From contig OZ244915.1 in NCBI GenBank assembly GCA_965221815.1, forward strand, positions 2,914,001 to 2,978,000: 64,000 nt of DNA, written 5' to 3'. Origin of the DNA: JAPOXR01 sp965221815 (GTDB taxonomy: Bacteria > Pseudomonadota > Alphaproteobacteria > Rhodobacterales > Rhodobacteraceae). Position numbers and translations under genes: made by a program. Shown here one piece after another: positions 1-8,415 of this stretch (its first letter is position 1; every line of letters starts with the position of its first letter). The notes beneath the pieces were generated by a model that saw nothing but the letters and a program-made list of their open reading frames with translations, searched no databases and was not told the origin of the DNA.

Positions 1-1
1 T

Positions 2-709
2 CTCCTGGCCCAAACGGGCGCATATGTTCCCGCCGAGTCCGCGAAGATTGGACTGGTTTCACAGTTGTTTTCACGGGTCGGTGCTGCCGATGAACTGGCC
101 AGAGGTCGGTCGACCTTTATGGTTGAAATGATAGAAACCGCAGCCATTCTGAATCAGGCAAAATCGAATGCACTCGTCATATTGGATGAAATCGGGCGCG
201 GCACTGCAACCTATGATGGATTGTCTATTGCCTGGGCAACACTTGAACATCTGCATGATATCAGCTGCTGTCGCGCCCTGTTTGCCACCCATTACCATGA
301 ACTGATCCAACTCAGCGAAAAACTTGAGCGCATACAAAATTCCACTGTGATGGTGCGTGAATGGGAAAATGAAATCATATTCCTTTATGAAGTCAGGAAT
401 GGTGCCGCTGAACGCTCCTACGGCGTTCAGGTTGCCAAACTGGCAGGCATGCCTGAATCAGCAGTTGCACGCGCCCGTGACATTCTTGCAAGTCTGGAAA
501 CTGGCCAGCATGGAGCTGGTGGAAAAACGGTTGCACTGCCTGATGATCTTCCGCTCTTTGCCGCGGCCAATCAGGCCACACCCCGACAGGAACCGTCAGT
601 TGGACAAAAGCTTCGGGACCGGCTCGAACCCCTCAACCCCGACGAACTCAGTCCGCGGGATGCACTCGCATTGATCTATGAACTGAAAGGAATGACCACG
701 CAATCGTAG
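2..709 (+). CDS. mutS: DNA mismatch repair ATPase MutS, C-terminal part
   Basis: This is the last 235 codons of MutS; the gene starts left of the window. MutS binds mismatched DNA as a dimer and uses ATP to recruit MutL. Visible are the signature GRSTFMVEM, the Walker B segment LVILDEIGRGT, the switch motif THYHEL and the C-terminal helix-turn-helix region, followed by a short low-conservation linker and the terminal dimerisation helix (LSPRDALALIYELK). The reading frame is open from base 2. Identification is secure; only the N-terminal mismatch-recognition and clamp domains are out of view. Confidence 0.96.
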   Translation, partial: LLAQTGAYVPAESAKIGLVSQLFSRVGAADELARGRSTFMVEMIETAAILNQAKSNALVILDEIGRGTATYDGLSIAWATLEHLHDISCCRALFATHYHELIQLSEKLERIQNSTVMVREWENEIIFLYEVRNGAAERSYGVQVAKLAGMPESAVARARDILASLETGQHGAGGKTVALPDDLPLFAAANQATPRQEPSVGQKLRDRLEPLNPDELSPRDALALIYELKGMTTQS

Positions 710-887
710 TTTCTGCCGGACACCTCTGAAGAAACCCATCTGTGATGATGTCGAACTCCCATCCCGGCTCAATTCCGCGATCTCCTGTTGTGCGGGTGAT
801 CCGTCATGCCCACTTCCGGATAGGACGAACCGCGCCAATGATCCATGCCACGAATTGACTGGTTCAGGTCAACCCGTGACTTGATCA

Positions 888-1604
888 TCAGCCATCCGTT
901 TCGGATACCGTATCCTGATCTGTCGGTTCGGCTGTTGAGACTTCCGATGGGCCGGAAGACACCGCAACCTGGGAAGGCCGCAAGAGCCGCCCGTGAATGA
1001 GAAATCCCTCTGTCATGACGCTGGCGATACGGCCTACCGGAACATCATTGGCTGGGGCTTGGAGTAGCGCTTCGTGTATCGTCGAGTCAAACGCCTCGCC
1101 CGGTTCCGGCGCAATGATCCCAATACCATGACGGTGCAGTGCTTTCACAAACTCTTTCAGTGTCAGTTCGATTCCCTCTCGAACGACGATAACGGTTTCC
1201 GAGGAATCATTCTCAATGCTTGATAGAGCCTTTTTGAGGTAATCGTAAATGGGAAGCAGATCACGGGCAAACTGGGTCGAGTGAAATTTTGCCATTTCCT
1301 GCATATCGCGGTCGGCACGCCGCCGAATGTTCTGCGCTTCAGCCAATGCCCGCATATATTTGTCGTTGAGCGCATCAAACTCGTCTTGTGAAATACCTGT
1401 GTCATCGTCACCATCAGCAGAATCCCCGGCTTCTGCATGGTCTGAATCGGGTGTCAAATCTTCAAGCGGTGAGGGCGCATGACCATTGCCTGTTGCCGAC
1501 AGGACGTCTTCGAGGTCGCCGGCGAGATCGATATCGGGGGCTGGTTTCGCTTCTTTATCGCTGCTTTCCGTCAAGGGTGATTCCTGTGCATTTTTGTCGG
1601 GCAT
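888..1604 (-). CDS. grpE: Nucleotide exchange factor GrpE
   Basis: GrpE is the ADP/ATP exchange factor for DnaK in the heat-shock chaperone cycle. The 238-residue protein has a long acidic N-terminal tail (about residues 1-75), a coiled-coil segment (DALNDKYMRALAEAQNIRRRAD) and the C-terminal beta domain with the family signature near VGRIASVMTEGFLIHGRLLRPSQVAVS. It lies 21 bp downstream of hrcA on the same strand, so the two are probably one operon. The tail is longer than in E. coli GrpE (197 aa), as is common in alphaproteobacteria. Confidence 0.95.
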   Translation of the reverse strand: MPDKNAQESPLTESSDKEAKPAPDIDLAGDLEDVLSATGNGHAPSPLEDLTPDSDHAEAGDSADGDDDTGISQDEFDALNDKYMRALAEAQNIRRRADRDMQEMAKFHSTQFARDLLPIYDYLKKALSSIENDSSETVIVVREGIELTLKEFVKALHRHGIGIIAPEPGEAFDSTIHEALLQAPANDVPVGRIASVMTEGFLIHGRLLRPSQVAVSSGPSEVSTAEPTDQDTVSETDG

Positions 1605-1625
1605 TTTCCGGTTGCTCTCCAGTCG

Positions 1626-2696
1626 CTACTGCCTTTCACCGACCAGCTTACCGACCAGTTGTGCCGTGTAATCAACGATCGGCACAATGCGGCCATAGTT
1701 CAAGCGCGTCGGCCCAATCACGCCAACAGCACCAACAATTCTGTGGTCTGTGCTCATATATGGCGAAATCACCAGAGTTGAACCCTTCATGGAAAAAAGT
1801 TTGTTCTCTGATCCAATAAAGATCCGGACTCCTTCGCCGTCCTCGACATATTGCAAGAAATCTGCGATATCACGTTTACGCTCCAGATCATCAAAGAGTG
1901 CGCGAACCATATCCATATCAACGCTCGACTCGTCGTCGTCCAGCAAATTTGCGCGACCACGGACAATCAATCTTTCACTGCGATAAACGCCCGAGGAACT
2001 TTCCCAGACGGCAAGCCCCTTCTTCACAAGTTCTGAAGCCAGTTTGTCGATTTGTTCCCTTTTGAGTTCAATTTCCTTGTCGACAATGGATCTGAGCTCA
2101 CCGATCGAACGTCCAGACGCAATCGAATTGACAAAAGTCGCTGCCTGACGCAGGGAAGATGGTGTCTGCCCTTCCGGCGGGCAGAAAACCCGGTTCTCGA
2201 CGGTCCCATCAGCAGTTACCAGCACGACAAGAGCGCGGTCGGGAGCCAGCGAGATAAACTCGACATGCTTGATGGGAAGTTGTGATTTCGGTGCAAGAAC
2301 CAGACTCGCGCTGCGGGTAATCTTGGACAGCAGGGTACCAATGCGGTCCAACAGTTCGGTGACTTCGGAACTCTCATCAACCGCAACAGAGTCCAGCAGG
2401 CTGCGTTCGTTATCGTCAATCCGCTCAATCTCAAGATATTCGTCAACAAACAAACGTAAACCCAACTCTGTTGGAATTCTGCCTGCTGAAATGTGCGGAC
2501 TGGTCAGCAATCCCAGATACTCCAAATCCTGCATTGCGTTGCGGATCGTGGCAGATGAAAGCTTGACATTCAGCTCTCGAGTCAATGACCGTGACCCGAC
2601 CGGCGCACCGTTTTGCAGATACATTTCGACAAGGGACTGAAAAACACCACGGTTTCTCTCACTGAGTTCTGCAGAAACAGCAGCGCTATCACTCAT
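1626..2696 (-). CDS. hrcA: Heat-inducible transcription repressor HrcA
   Basis: HrcA represses class I heat-shock operons by binding CIRCE operators. The 356-residue protein has an N-terminal winged helix (GVFQSLVEMYLQNGAPVGSRSL and the recognition segment LSSATIRNAMQDLEYLGLL) and the central and C-terminal HrcA domain ending in the typical GPTRLNYGRIVPIVDYTA motif. Its first gene partner is grpE. I see no CIRCE inverted repeat upstream, so regulation may come from elsewhere. In many alphaproteobacteria hrcA faces rph; here about 10 kb of accessory DNA separates them. Confidence 0.96.
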   Translation of the reverse strand: MSDSAAVSAELSERNRGVFQSLVEMYLQNGAPVGSRSLTRELNVKLSSATIRNAMQDLEYLGLLTSPHISAGRIPTELGLRLFVDEYLEIERIDDNERSLLDSVAVDESSEVTELLDRIGTLLSKITRSASLVLAPKSQLPIKHVEFISLAPDRALVVLVTADGTVENRVFCPPEGQTPSSLRQAATFVNSIASGRSIGELRSIVDKEIELKREQIDKLASELVKKGLAVWESSSGVYRSERLIVRGRANLLDDDESSVDMDMVRALFDDLERKRDIADFLQYVEDGEGVRIFIGSENKLFSMKGSTLVISPYMSTDHRIVGAVGVIGPTRLNYGRIVPIVDYTAQLVGKLVGERQ

Positions 2697-2737
2697 TCTG
2701 AATTGGCCCTCTTCGATGATCTTGATGTGGCCACAAA

Positions 2738-4171
2738 ATGCTAAACAAAATACACAACCAACTCAACTCCTGTCGTTATTCGTCAGCCATTCCCGTTCAT
2801 TCCGGGTTCAGTCCGTTTGGTGCAGCCATTTGGCGGCTCGTTTTGTTCAGGCACAGCGCATCCGGGCGACGGGCCTTGCGGGCCATGTTGACGGCCCATC
2901 ACCCCCGGGGGGCACCCCGCCATCCCGGTGCGGGTCTCTGTTACTGGATCCACAGTGCCCATCTGGGCCGTATCGGGGGCCTGACCTTCCATCTGGCCAG
3001 CTGGCATCAGGCGGCCCGGGATGGTTATGTGGGCGGGTGTGATCGGGCCCGGGTTGCCAATCTGCGCCGGGTGGTCAACAACTCACGGTTTTTGCTCCTG
3101 CCGGGCGTGCGGGTGCCCAATCTGGCCAGCCATGTGCTGGGGCAGGTGACGGTGCGTCTGGCGGACGACTGGGCCGCCGCCCATGGCGTGCGCCCGGTTC
3201 TGGCGTACAGCTATGTGAATGCCGCGCAGCGGGGCAGCTGTTACGCGGCGGCGGGCTGGGAGATGGCAGGACGGGTGTCAGGGGTGTATGCCGGTGCGGA
3301 GGTCGGGCCGATGGTCTGGATGCGTCCCCTCGAGGCGGCGTGGCGCCGGCGTCTGTGCCAACGTCCCGCCGGTGATCCGTGCTGGATGACCGCGCCGCCG
3401 CTGGCCCGGGCCGCGGAGGCCGCCAAAGACGGAGACTGGCAGGCCCGGGAATTCGGCATGCTCAGCCATCCCGATGGCTGCATCCGGAAACGGATCCGGG
3501 CCATGGCGGCACACTGGGAAACGCGTCCCGGCGAGCCGGTGGCGGTTGTCTTTCCCGGCCGGAAAGAGCAGAAGGCCGCGTATCGGCTGCTCTCCAACCC
3601 CCGGGTCACCATGGACGATATTCTGGAAAGCCACCGCGCGGCGACGCTGCAACGCTGTCGGGATGAGACCGTGGTGCTGGCTATCCAGGAGACCACGATG
3701 CTGGACTCTTCCCCCCTGCAGGACGCCACCGGGGGTCTGGCCCGGCTGGGCGGGGGCGGCACGGGCAGTCACGGCATCCCGGCCCATGTCACACTGGCCA
3801 TGTCCACCTCCGGCCGGATGCTCGGCCTTCTTGATATCAACGCTGACTTCCGTGACGGTGTGACCGGAGAGACAGACGGGCCGCGCCGGACCGGTGACCC
3901 GCAGACCGATGCGGGATCCGCTCTGGCCGTGCGGCCACCCAAAAGCCCGAAAATGAACGGGGCTGCCTGTAGGATGCCAGCCACATGGAGACACGAATTC
4001 GACACTGTGCAGGACACCGCCACCCTGATCACCGAACGCAACCCCCGGATCGACACACATCTCGACCTGGACAACGGATGGAAACCCCATGACGCACGTG
4101 ATGATCAGACGCCAAACGAAGATTGCGAATCGCTGCAAACCCATGAGAAGCCCGCGTCTCATATGTCGTGA
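2738..4171 (+). pseudogene. DUF4338 (DruA-like) plus Tn5/IS4-type transposase remnant
   Basis: The 477-codon open frame carries two recognisable parts. Residues about 45-185 match DUF4338, the domain of DruA in Druantia systems (motifs IGGLTFHLASW, VVNNSRFLLLP, NLASHVLGQ, GSCYAAAGWEMAGR). Residues about 225-370 match the N-terminal DNA-binding and first catalytic part of Tn5/IS4-type transposases (WQAREFGML, KAAYRLLSNPRVTM, VLAIQETTMLD, HVTLAMSTSGRMLGLL). The first catalytic Asp is Glu in IQETT. After about residue 375 the similarity stops and the rest looks like non-homologous tail, so the remaining catalytic residues are gone. The start codon is uncertain; homology begins near base 2865. 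Probably an inactive element remnant; base composition is richer in GC than the flanking genes. Confidence 0.6.
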
Positions 4172-4283
4172 GCAGGTACAAGGGCTTGACACCAGCACCC
4201 GGCTCTGCTATCCTTGACCTATTGATCAGCGCCGCCTGTGTGCCGGATGTGCCCCGGCGGCCACACAACCAAGGGAGACCCCC

Positions 4284-4877
4284 ATGATCCGACTGACACT
4301 GCCCCCCCCCCCCCTGACATATCTGGCCGCCGCGTTGCTGACCCTGCCGCTCATGACCGCCCCCACCCTGGCCCAGAACCTGGAGTGCAGCGTCACGGTC
4401 GCGAGTGTCTGGTCGGATGACCCGGAAAAGCCATTTGACACCACCACCAACACCCTGACCGTCAATGAGGGGGCGACCTGGGATTTCAAACTGAAATACA
4501 GCTGCACCGGCGCCCTGAACGGCGCCAGACCGGCCGTCACCATCATCAACCCCAGCGGAACCCGGTTCGACACGGTTGATTTCCGGGGCGGCATCTCGGA
4601 AGTGGACGGGGTGGCCGACGGGGATGAGCTGACCGGGGACTGCCTCACGGCGGCCGGCTGCCAGATCGAGATCTTCGGCACGTCCAAGGACAACAACTGC
4701 CGCAACGTGGGTGCCACGGTGCAGCGGATGCAGGCGCAGACCCGGATCACCAACCTCGGGGCGGGAGATCTCAACCTCACCGATCAGCTGACCGTCACCA
4801 TCATGGTGACCGATGACGACACCGTCAGCCAAAAATACCTCGACATGGGGTACACGCAATGGAAGCCGACCTGCTAG
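4284..4877 (+). CDS. Secreted protein of unknown function with poly-C tract in its signal peptide
   Basis: I do not recognise this family. The 197-residue product begins with a signal peptide (hydrophobic segment about residues 11-25, likely cleavage after PTLAQ), so it should be exported. The mature part is beta-rich in appearance, contains seven Cys including CLTAAGC and a C-terminal Cys, and ends MGYTQWKPTC. A purine-rich ribosome-binding site (AAGGGAG) lies just before the ATG. Codons 7-11 are encoded by a run of 13 C, so slippage would switch the frame. It follows a transposase remnant inside an accessory island; function cannot be inferred. Confidence 0.6.
   Translation: MIRLTLPPPPLTYLAAALLTLPLMTAPTLAQNLECSVTVASVWSDDPEKPFDTTTNTLTVNEGATWDFKLKYSCTGALNGARPAVTIINPSGTRFDTVDFRGGISEVDGVADGDELTGDCLTAAGCQIEIFGTSKDNNCRNVGATVQRMQAQTRITNLGAGDLNLTDQLTVTIMVTDDDTVSQKYLDMGYTQWKPTC
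4302..4314 (+). repeat. Homopolymeric tract of 13 C inside a coding sequence
   Basis: Thirteen consecutive C residues encode four Pro codons and the first base of the next Leu codon in the signal peptide of the secreted protein that starts at 4284. Gain or loss of one base would shift the frame directly after the start. Tracts of this length are typical contingency loci in other bacteria; here phase variation is an inference. Confidence 0.85.
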
Positions 4878-4984
4878 GCGCCCGGTCGACCCCCTGCTGA
4901 CACGCATGACCGCTGACCTGCGGGACCTGACAAGGCTCTGACTTTTCATGCACATATGTTCGTTTTGCCTTGTGCAATACAAAA

Positions 4985-5008
4985 AGGGGCGACCGACTGG
5001 TCGCCCCT
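4985..5008 (-). terminator. Rho-independent terminator, leftward
   Basis: A perfect 10-bp stem AGGGGCGACC/GGTCGCCCCT with a 4-base loop is followed on the minus strand by a run of five T. It would end a leftward transcript coming from about 5010-5150, where only a gene fragment remains. Confidence 0.75.
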
Positions 5009-5289
5009 CGAATGCATGTTGCCGGACGGACGTCAGAAGCGCACATCGACCGTGACATCGCACCTGCGGACCGCGTTCGGGATCTTGCAACAGTTCATAC
5101 CTGTATTGGTGATTGGTGATTTGGATGGCCTCTACGGTGGGCCATGCAGGTTGGTCTCCGCCATTTCGATTCGGGCACGCTTGACTGGCGCGCCGGGGTT
5201 CTCAGTTCCGGCGGCCTGAGTCGGCACGCGCTGGGTCGCGGGCTTTGCGAGCGGACGGATTGGCGCAATGCCCAGGGAAAGCCATGTCT

Positions 5290-5437
5290 GTCGGCGGCGG
5301 CGGCTGACCCGATGAAACGTGTGCCCGCCTTTCTGCCCGAAGGGTCACAAGGAAAGTTGACTGTTGTGGGTGCGGGTAAAGCTTCGGCACGGATGGCTCA
5401 AGCTGTGGAAACCGCCTGGCAAGGGCTGCCATCAGAC
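5290..5437 (+). pseudogene. Fragment of glycerate 2-kinase / hydroxypyruvate reductase (TtuD/GckA type)
   Basis: About 48 codons read AAAADP, then FLPEGSQGKLTVVGAGKASA and MAQAVETAW. This matches the conserved N-terminal motif of MOFRL-family glycerate kinases (typically LP.PPKGRTVVVGAGKAAAAMA). Sequence on both sides does not continue the family, so this is a stranded N-terminal piece. The match is short, hence moderate confidence. Confidence 0.5.
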
Positions 5438-5644
5438 ACTCCCTCACGGTGAGACCGCGGCTGGCCACCGGCTCCGGAATTGTCTGAAAAACCCCGCGCA
5501 GCCGGGACATCATCACATCCATCGTCTGCAGATGGCGCACTGTCTTGAGGGGCAGGACACGGCGCGATTGTGTTCATTATTGCCACCCACAATCAACGAA
5601 TCACCGGGCGTGGCCAAGACACGCCCAAGAGAAACCCGAAGAGT

Positions 5645-5664
5645 TTACGAAAAAAATATTGTAA
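5645..5664. repeat. AT-rich palindrome TTAC...GTAA, copy 1
   Basis: A 20-bp imperfect palindrome with TTAC and GTAA ends and an A/T core lies 3 bp left of the insertion sequence's target duplication. A near-copy lies at 6720-6738 on the other side. It could be an operator or the end of an older element into which the insertion sequence jumped. Confidence 0.4.
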
Positions 5665-5769
5665 CTAAGGCCCGTTGACAATTGCCTTGCGTCTTGAGTT
5701 CTTGTCGTGTATTTGTGTCGGCATTGCACGCCGAAAAAGGCGGCACGAGCAGACGAGGCAGGTGACAAG

Positions 5770-6147
5770 ATGAATGCAGATCGCACAGTTTTGACGGATG
5801 AGATGTGGGCGCGGGTGGCACCGCTGTGTCCGGGCAAGGTGACTGACCCGGGGTGCACAGCTGTCGACAATCGTCTTTTTCTGGAAGGGGTTCTCTGGCG
5901 GTTCCGGACAGGAACCCCCTGGCGTGATCTCCCGCCGCATTTTGGGCGATGGAACAGTGTCTTCAAGCGGTTCCGGCGTTGGACCCAAGCGAATCTTTTT
6001 GAACGTATTTTCAATGAGTTATCCGGTGATCTGGATCTGTCAATGGTGTCTGTGGATGGCACGATCATGCAAGCGCACCAGAAGGCCTCCGGGGCCAAAA
6101 AGGGGGATCAGAATCGGAAGGAATCGGTCGCTCAAAAGGAGGGTTGA
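5770..6147 (+). CDS. IS5-family transposase, first frame (OrfA), IS copy 1
   Basis: The 125-residue product has the IS5-family N-terminal domain (LTDEMWARVAPLCPG, NRLFLEGVLWRFRTGTPWRDLP, FGRWNSVFKRFRRW) and the first catalytic motif SMVSVDGTIMQAH with the DDE-type Asp. It ends at a TGA overlapping the start of the second frame, with an A-AAG slip site and AAGGAGG just before the stop, as expected if a -1 frameshift fuses the two frames. An upstream GTG (5707) extends the frame, but ATG 5770 matches the family start. The protein is identical to that of the second IS copy. Confidence 0.88.
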   Translation: MNADRTVLTDEMWARVAPLCPGKVTDPGCTAVDNRLFLEGVLWRFRTGTPWRDLPPHFGRWNSVFKRFRRWTQANLFERIFNELSGDLDLSMVSVDGTIMQAHQKASGAKKGDQNRKESVAQKEG

Positions 6148-6530
6148 CCCGCAAGGTCGTGGTTCTCACCGATGCTGTCGGACATCTGATCCGGTTTGTG
6201 ATTCTCCCCGGTCAGACTCATGATCTCAAGGCTGTGCGTGAACTCCTGGACGATCTCACCTGTGAGACGTTGATTGGCGACAAGGCCTTTGACGCGGATG
6301 GGGTGCTGGACACATTGGCAGAACGCGAGATGACGGCGGTGATCCCGCCGCGGTCGAACCGAAGCACGCCCCGCGACTTTGACCGCGACGCCTACAAGGA
6401 GCGGCACCGAATCGAGAATGTCTTTGCGACAATCAAGGAGTTCCGGGGTCTCGCCACACGATACGACAAGACTCTTGCAAGCTTCGCAGCCGGGATTTAT
6501 CTGATGGCGGGCGTGGTGGCCGCACGATAA
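6144..6530 (+). CDS. IS5-family transposase, second frame (OrfB), IS copy 1
   Basis: The 128-codon frame encodes the catalytic C-terminal half of the transposase: the second Asp in TLIGDKAFDAD and the Glu in RHRIENVFATIKEF, with the Y-(2)-R-(3)-E-(6)-K signature around YKERHRIENVFATIKEF. It overlaps the first frame by 4 bases in the -1 frame and opens with TTG, so it is most likely translated as a fusion by frameshifting rather than alone. It differs from the second copy by one residue (FATIKEF versus FAKIKEF). Confidence 0.88.
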   Translation: MTRKVVVLTDAVGHLIRFVILPGQTHDLKAVRELLDDLTCETLIGDKAFDADGVLDTLAEREMTAVIPPRSNRSTPRDFDRDAYKERHRIENVFATIKEFRGLATRYDKTLASFAAGIYLMAGVVAAR

Positions 6531-6544
6531 TTGTCAACGGGCCT

Positions 6545-6987
6545 TATTCAGCTACAAAATTTTGTTCTGATGTCGGGTTTTTCTGGACATCTGGTGGTCG
6601 CGTACGGGCTTCGCATTCAATTTATTGGATCTGACAGTCGTCAATGACAAATTTTTGTCTCGGAAACCACAACATTTGGTTATTTATGAGCGTTGGGAAC
6701 AAATTGTGGTGCTGAATAGTTACAAAATATTTTCGTAAAGAACTCACCCACTGAAATCACAGCAGAAAATCAATGAGAGGGAATTACTGGTTATTTGTCT
6801 TGTCGGCCATCATTGGCGTATGTCCGTGGCGTGGCGGGAGTCAAACAACTCCGGAAATCTGGGCCGTTACGGCTGCCCGGCGGACACAGCCACCAACCTG
6901 TGCCAAATTCGGCAGATGGCGCGCATGCAAGATCTACCGATTTGTGATTTGATACGCCCTTTTATATGACTGAGTTCTCTCATTGAC
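6545..6987. other. Intergenic region before the P450 gene
   Basis: There is no supported gene. The part next to the insertion sequence is AT-rich and includes the second TTAC...GTAA palindrome (6720-6738). The last 60 bases, including an AT-rich stretch near 6955-6970, presumably hold the P450 promoter, but no clear -35/-10 pair is visible. Confidence 0.5.
6720..6738. repeat. AT-rich palindrome TTAC...GTAA, copy 2
   Basis: This 19-bp motif is nearly the reverse complement of the palindrome at 5645-5664, with the same TTAC/GTAA ends. It lies 250 bp upstream of the P450 gene, so a regulator site is possible. Confidence 0.4.
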
Positions 6988-8415
6988 ATGATGACAGAAA
7001 ACGCATTCGTGACATCACAGCTTGGTGACCTTCCCGGCCCTTCCGGCCTGCCAATTATCGGCAATCTTCTTCAGGTGCGCCTGAACCGTCTGCATCTCAC
7101 TCTTGAGGACTGGGCAGAACAGTATGGTTCGATTTTTCGGATCAGGCTTGGGCCAGGCAATCATTATATCGTGATTTCGGATTGGCCCACCATTCAACGT
7201 ATCCTGATGCAGCGCCCGGACATGTTCCGCCGCACGCGCATGCTGGAATCGGTTGCATCTGAAATGCGCCTTAAGGGAGTCTTTGCTGCCGAGGGTGATG
7301 ACTGGCGACGCCATCGCCGGATCGTCACAAATGCCTTGAGCCAGGCACGTCTCAAGGAATTTTTTCCAACACTCGTGGTGACGGTCAATCGATTGCAGCG
7401 GCGCTGGGAGCAGGCAGCGGACCTGTCAGAACCCGTAGATCTCTGCCGCGATCTCATGCGATTCACGGTCGATGCCACCATGCAACTCGCATTTGGCGTT
7501 GACACCAATACGCTGGAGACACCGGGCCCGGTTATCCAGCAGCATCTTGACAAGGTTTTTCCGGTTTTATTTCGGCGCGTCAATGCTGCTTTTCCGTGGT
7601 GGCGTTATGTCCGGCTCCCTGCCGATCGCAGACTGGACCGGGCCCTTGAGGAACTGCGGCGGGAAATCAATCGCATGATCGCCCAAACGCGCGCGTGCAT
7701 GGCAGAGGACTCGCAACGCCGCAGCACACCAACGAACTTCCTGGAAGCGATCCTGGCTGCGGCCGAAGATGATGAATCCGGGGTTACCGATGAGGATATA
7801 TTCGCCAATGTGGGCAACCTGATGCTCGCGGGAGAAGACACGACCGCCAACAGCATCGCCTGGACCGTCTATTCCTTCATGGAACATCCTGAGCTCTTTC
7901 GGCAGGCCCGGCAAGAAGTCGACGCTGTCATCGCACCTGCCGCAACGATTGGAAAAATGGAACAGGCCAATGATTTTCCATTCCTTGACGCCTTTTGCAA
8001 CGAAACGATGCGTCTGAAACCTGTGGCACCATTGCATCTGGTCGAACCCAATGAAGATGTGGACATTCTGGGTCACAATATCCCGAAGAACACACAGTTG
8101 ATGCTGCTTGTGAGACGGATGATGGTCCAGGATGAAATTTTTGAAAATGGTGCCGTCATTGACCCTGACCGTTGGCTCAACACGGCAGCCGAAGCAGGGC
8201 ATACACACCATCGAAAGGCCTTTATTCCCTTCGGAGCAGGACCAAGATTATGTCCCGGGCGCAGCTTCGCATGGCTTCAGATCCGATTGATTCTCGTAAT
8301 GCTGCTTCGGAACTTCGAAATGGAAAGGGTGCCTGTGGGTTCAGGGGTCAATGAACATCTTGCCTTTACGATGATACCCACAAATCTATGGATACACCTC
8401 AAGCGAAGATATTGA
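6988..8415 (+). CDS. Cytochrome P450
   Basis: This is a soluble bacterial P450 monooxygenase of 475 residues. Visible landmarks: the N-terminal Pro-rich hinge (LPGPSGLPIIGN), the C-helix WRRHRR that contacts a haem propionate, the I-helix oxygen-activation motif AGEDTTANS (about residues 276-284), the K-helix ExxR in NETMRL, and the haem-thiolate loop FGAGPRLCPGRSFA near residue 420 with the axial Cys. No ferredoxin or ferredoxin reductase gene is adjacent, so electron donors must come from elsewhere. The long-chain-like hinge and overall layout resemble class II-type fatty acid or terpene P450s, but the substrate cannot be told. It sits alone in an accessory island. Confidence 0.95.
   Translation: MMTENAFVTSQLGDLPGPSGLPIIGNLLQVRLNRLHLTLEDWAEQYGSIFRIRLGPGNHYIVISDWPTIQRILMQRPDMFRRTRMLESVASEMRLKGVFAAEGDDWRRHRRIVTNALSQARLKEFFPTLVVTVNRLQRRWEQAADLSEPVDLCRDLMRFTVDATMQLAFGVDTNTLETPGPVIQQHLDKVFPVLFRRVNAAFPWWRYVRLPADRRLDRALEELRREINRMIAQTRACMAEDSQRRSTPTNFLEAILAAAEDDESGVTDEDIFANVGNLMLAGEDTTANSIAWTVYSFMEHPELFRQARQEVDAVIAPAATIGKMEQANDFPFLDAFCNETMRLKPVAPLHLVEPNEDVDILGHNIPKNTQLMLLVRRMMVQDEIFENGAVIDPDRWLNTAAEAGHTHHRKAFIPFGAGPRLCPGRSFAWLQIRLILVMLLRNFEMERVPVGSGVNEHLAFTMIPTNLWIHLKRRY

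Larger units (their letters stand above)
4878..5667. other. Gene-poor stretch with an orphan terminator and gene scraps
   Basis: No intact gene is supported here. It contains a rho-independent terminator pointing left (4985-5008), immediately preceded on the minus strand by a short open stretch ending in VDVRF and a stop near 5036, which looks like the 3' end of a lost gene. A short rightward fragment of a glycerate 2-kinase lies at about 5290-5437. A GGGCGTG/CACGCCC hairpin lies near 5606-5624, and an AT-rich palindrome lies directly before the insertion sequence. Confidence 0.6.
5668..6544 (+). mobile_element. IS5-family (IS427-like) insertion sequence, copy 1
   Basis: The element is 877 bp long with perfect 16-bp terminal inverted repeats (5668-5683 and 6529-6544, starting AGGCCCGTTGAC) and a TA dinucleotide on both sides as target duplication. 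It carries two overlapping transposase frames. A second copy of exactly the same length lies at 39290-40166. Both have intact ends and frames, so both look potentially active. Confidence 0.9.

Noticed and set aside
2697..2760. CIRCE operator upstream of hrcA
   Set aside because: The expected TTAGCACTC-N9-GAGTGCTAA inverted repeat is not present in this interval.
3278..4198. Leftward 306-codon frame over the transposase remnant
   Set aside because: Antisense shadow of the rightward frame; no motif and no ribosome-binding site.
4029..5090. Long leftward open frame (353 codons)
   Set aside because: It lies antisense to the secreted-protein gene and the transposase tail, with Gly/Val/Gly-rich composition typical of a GC-rich shadow frame, and has no recognisable motif.
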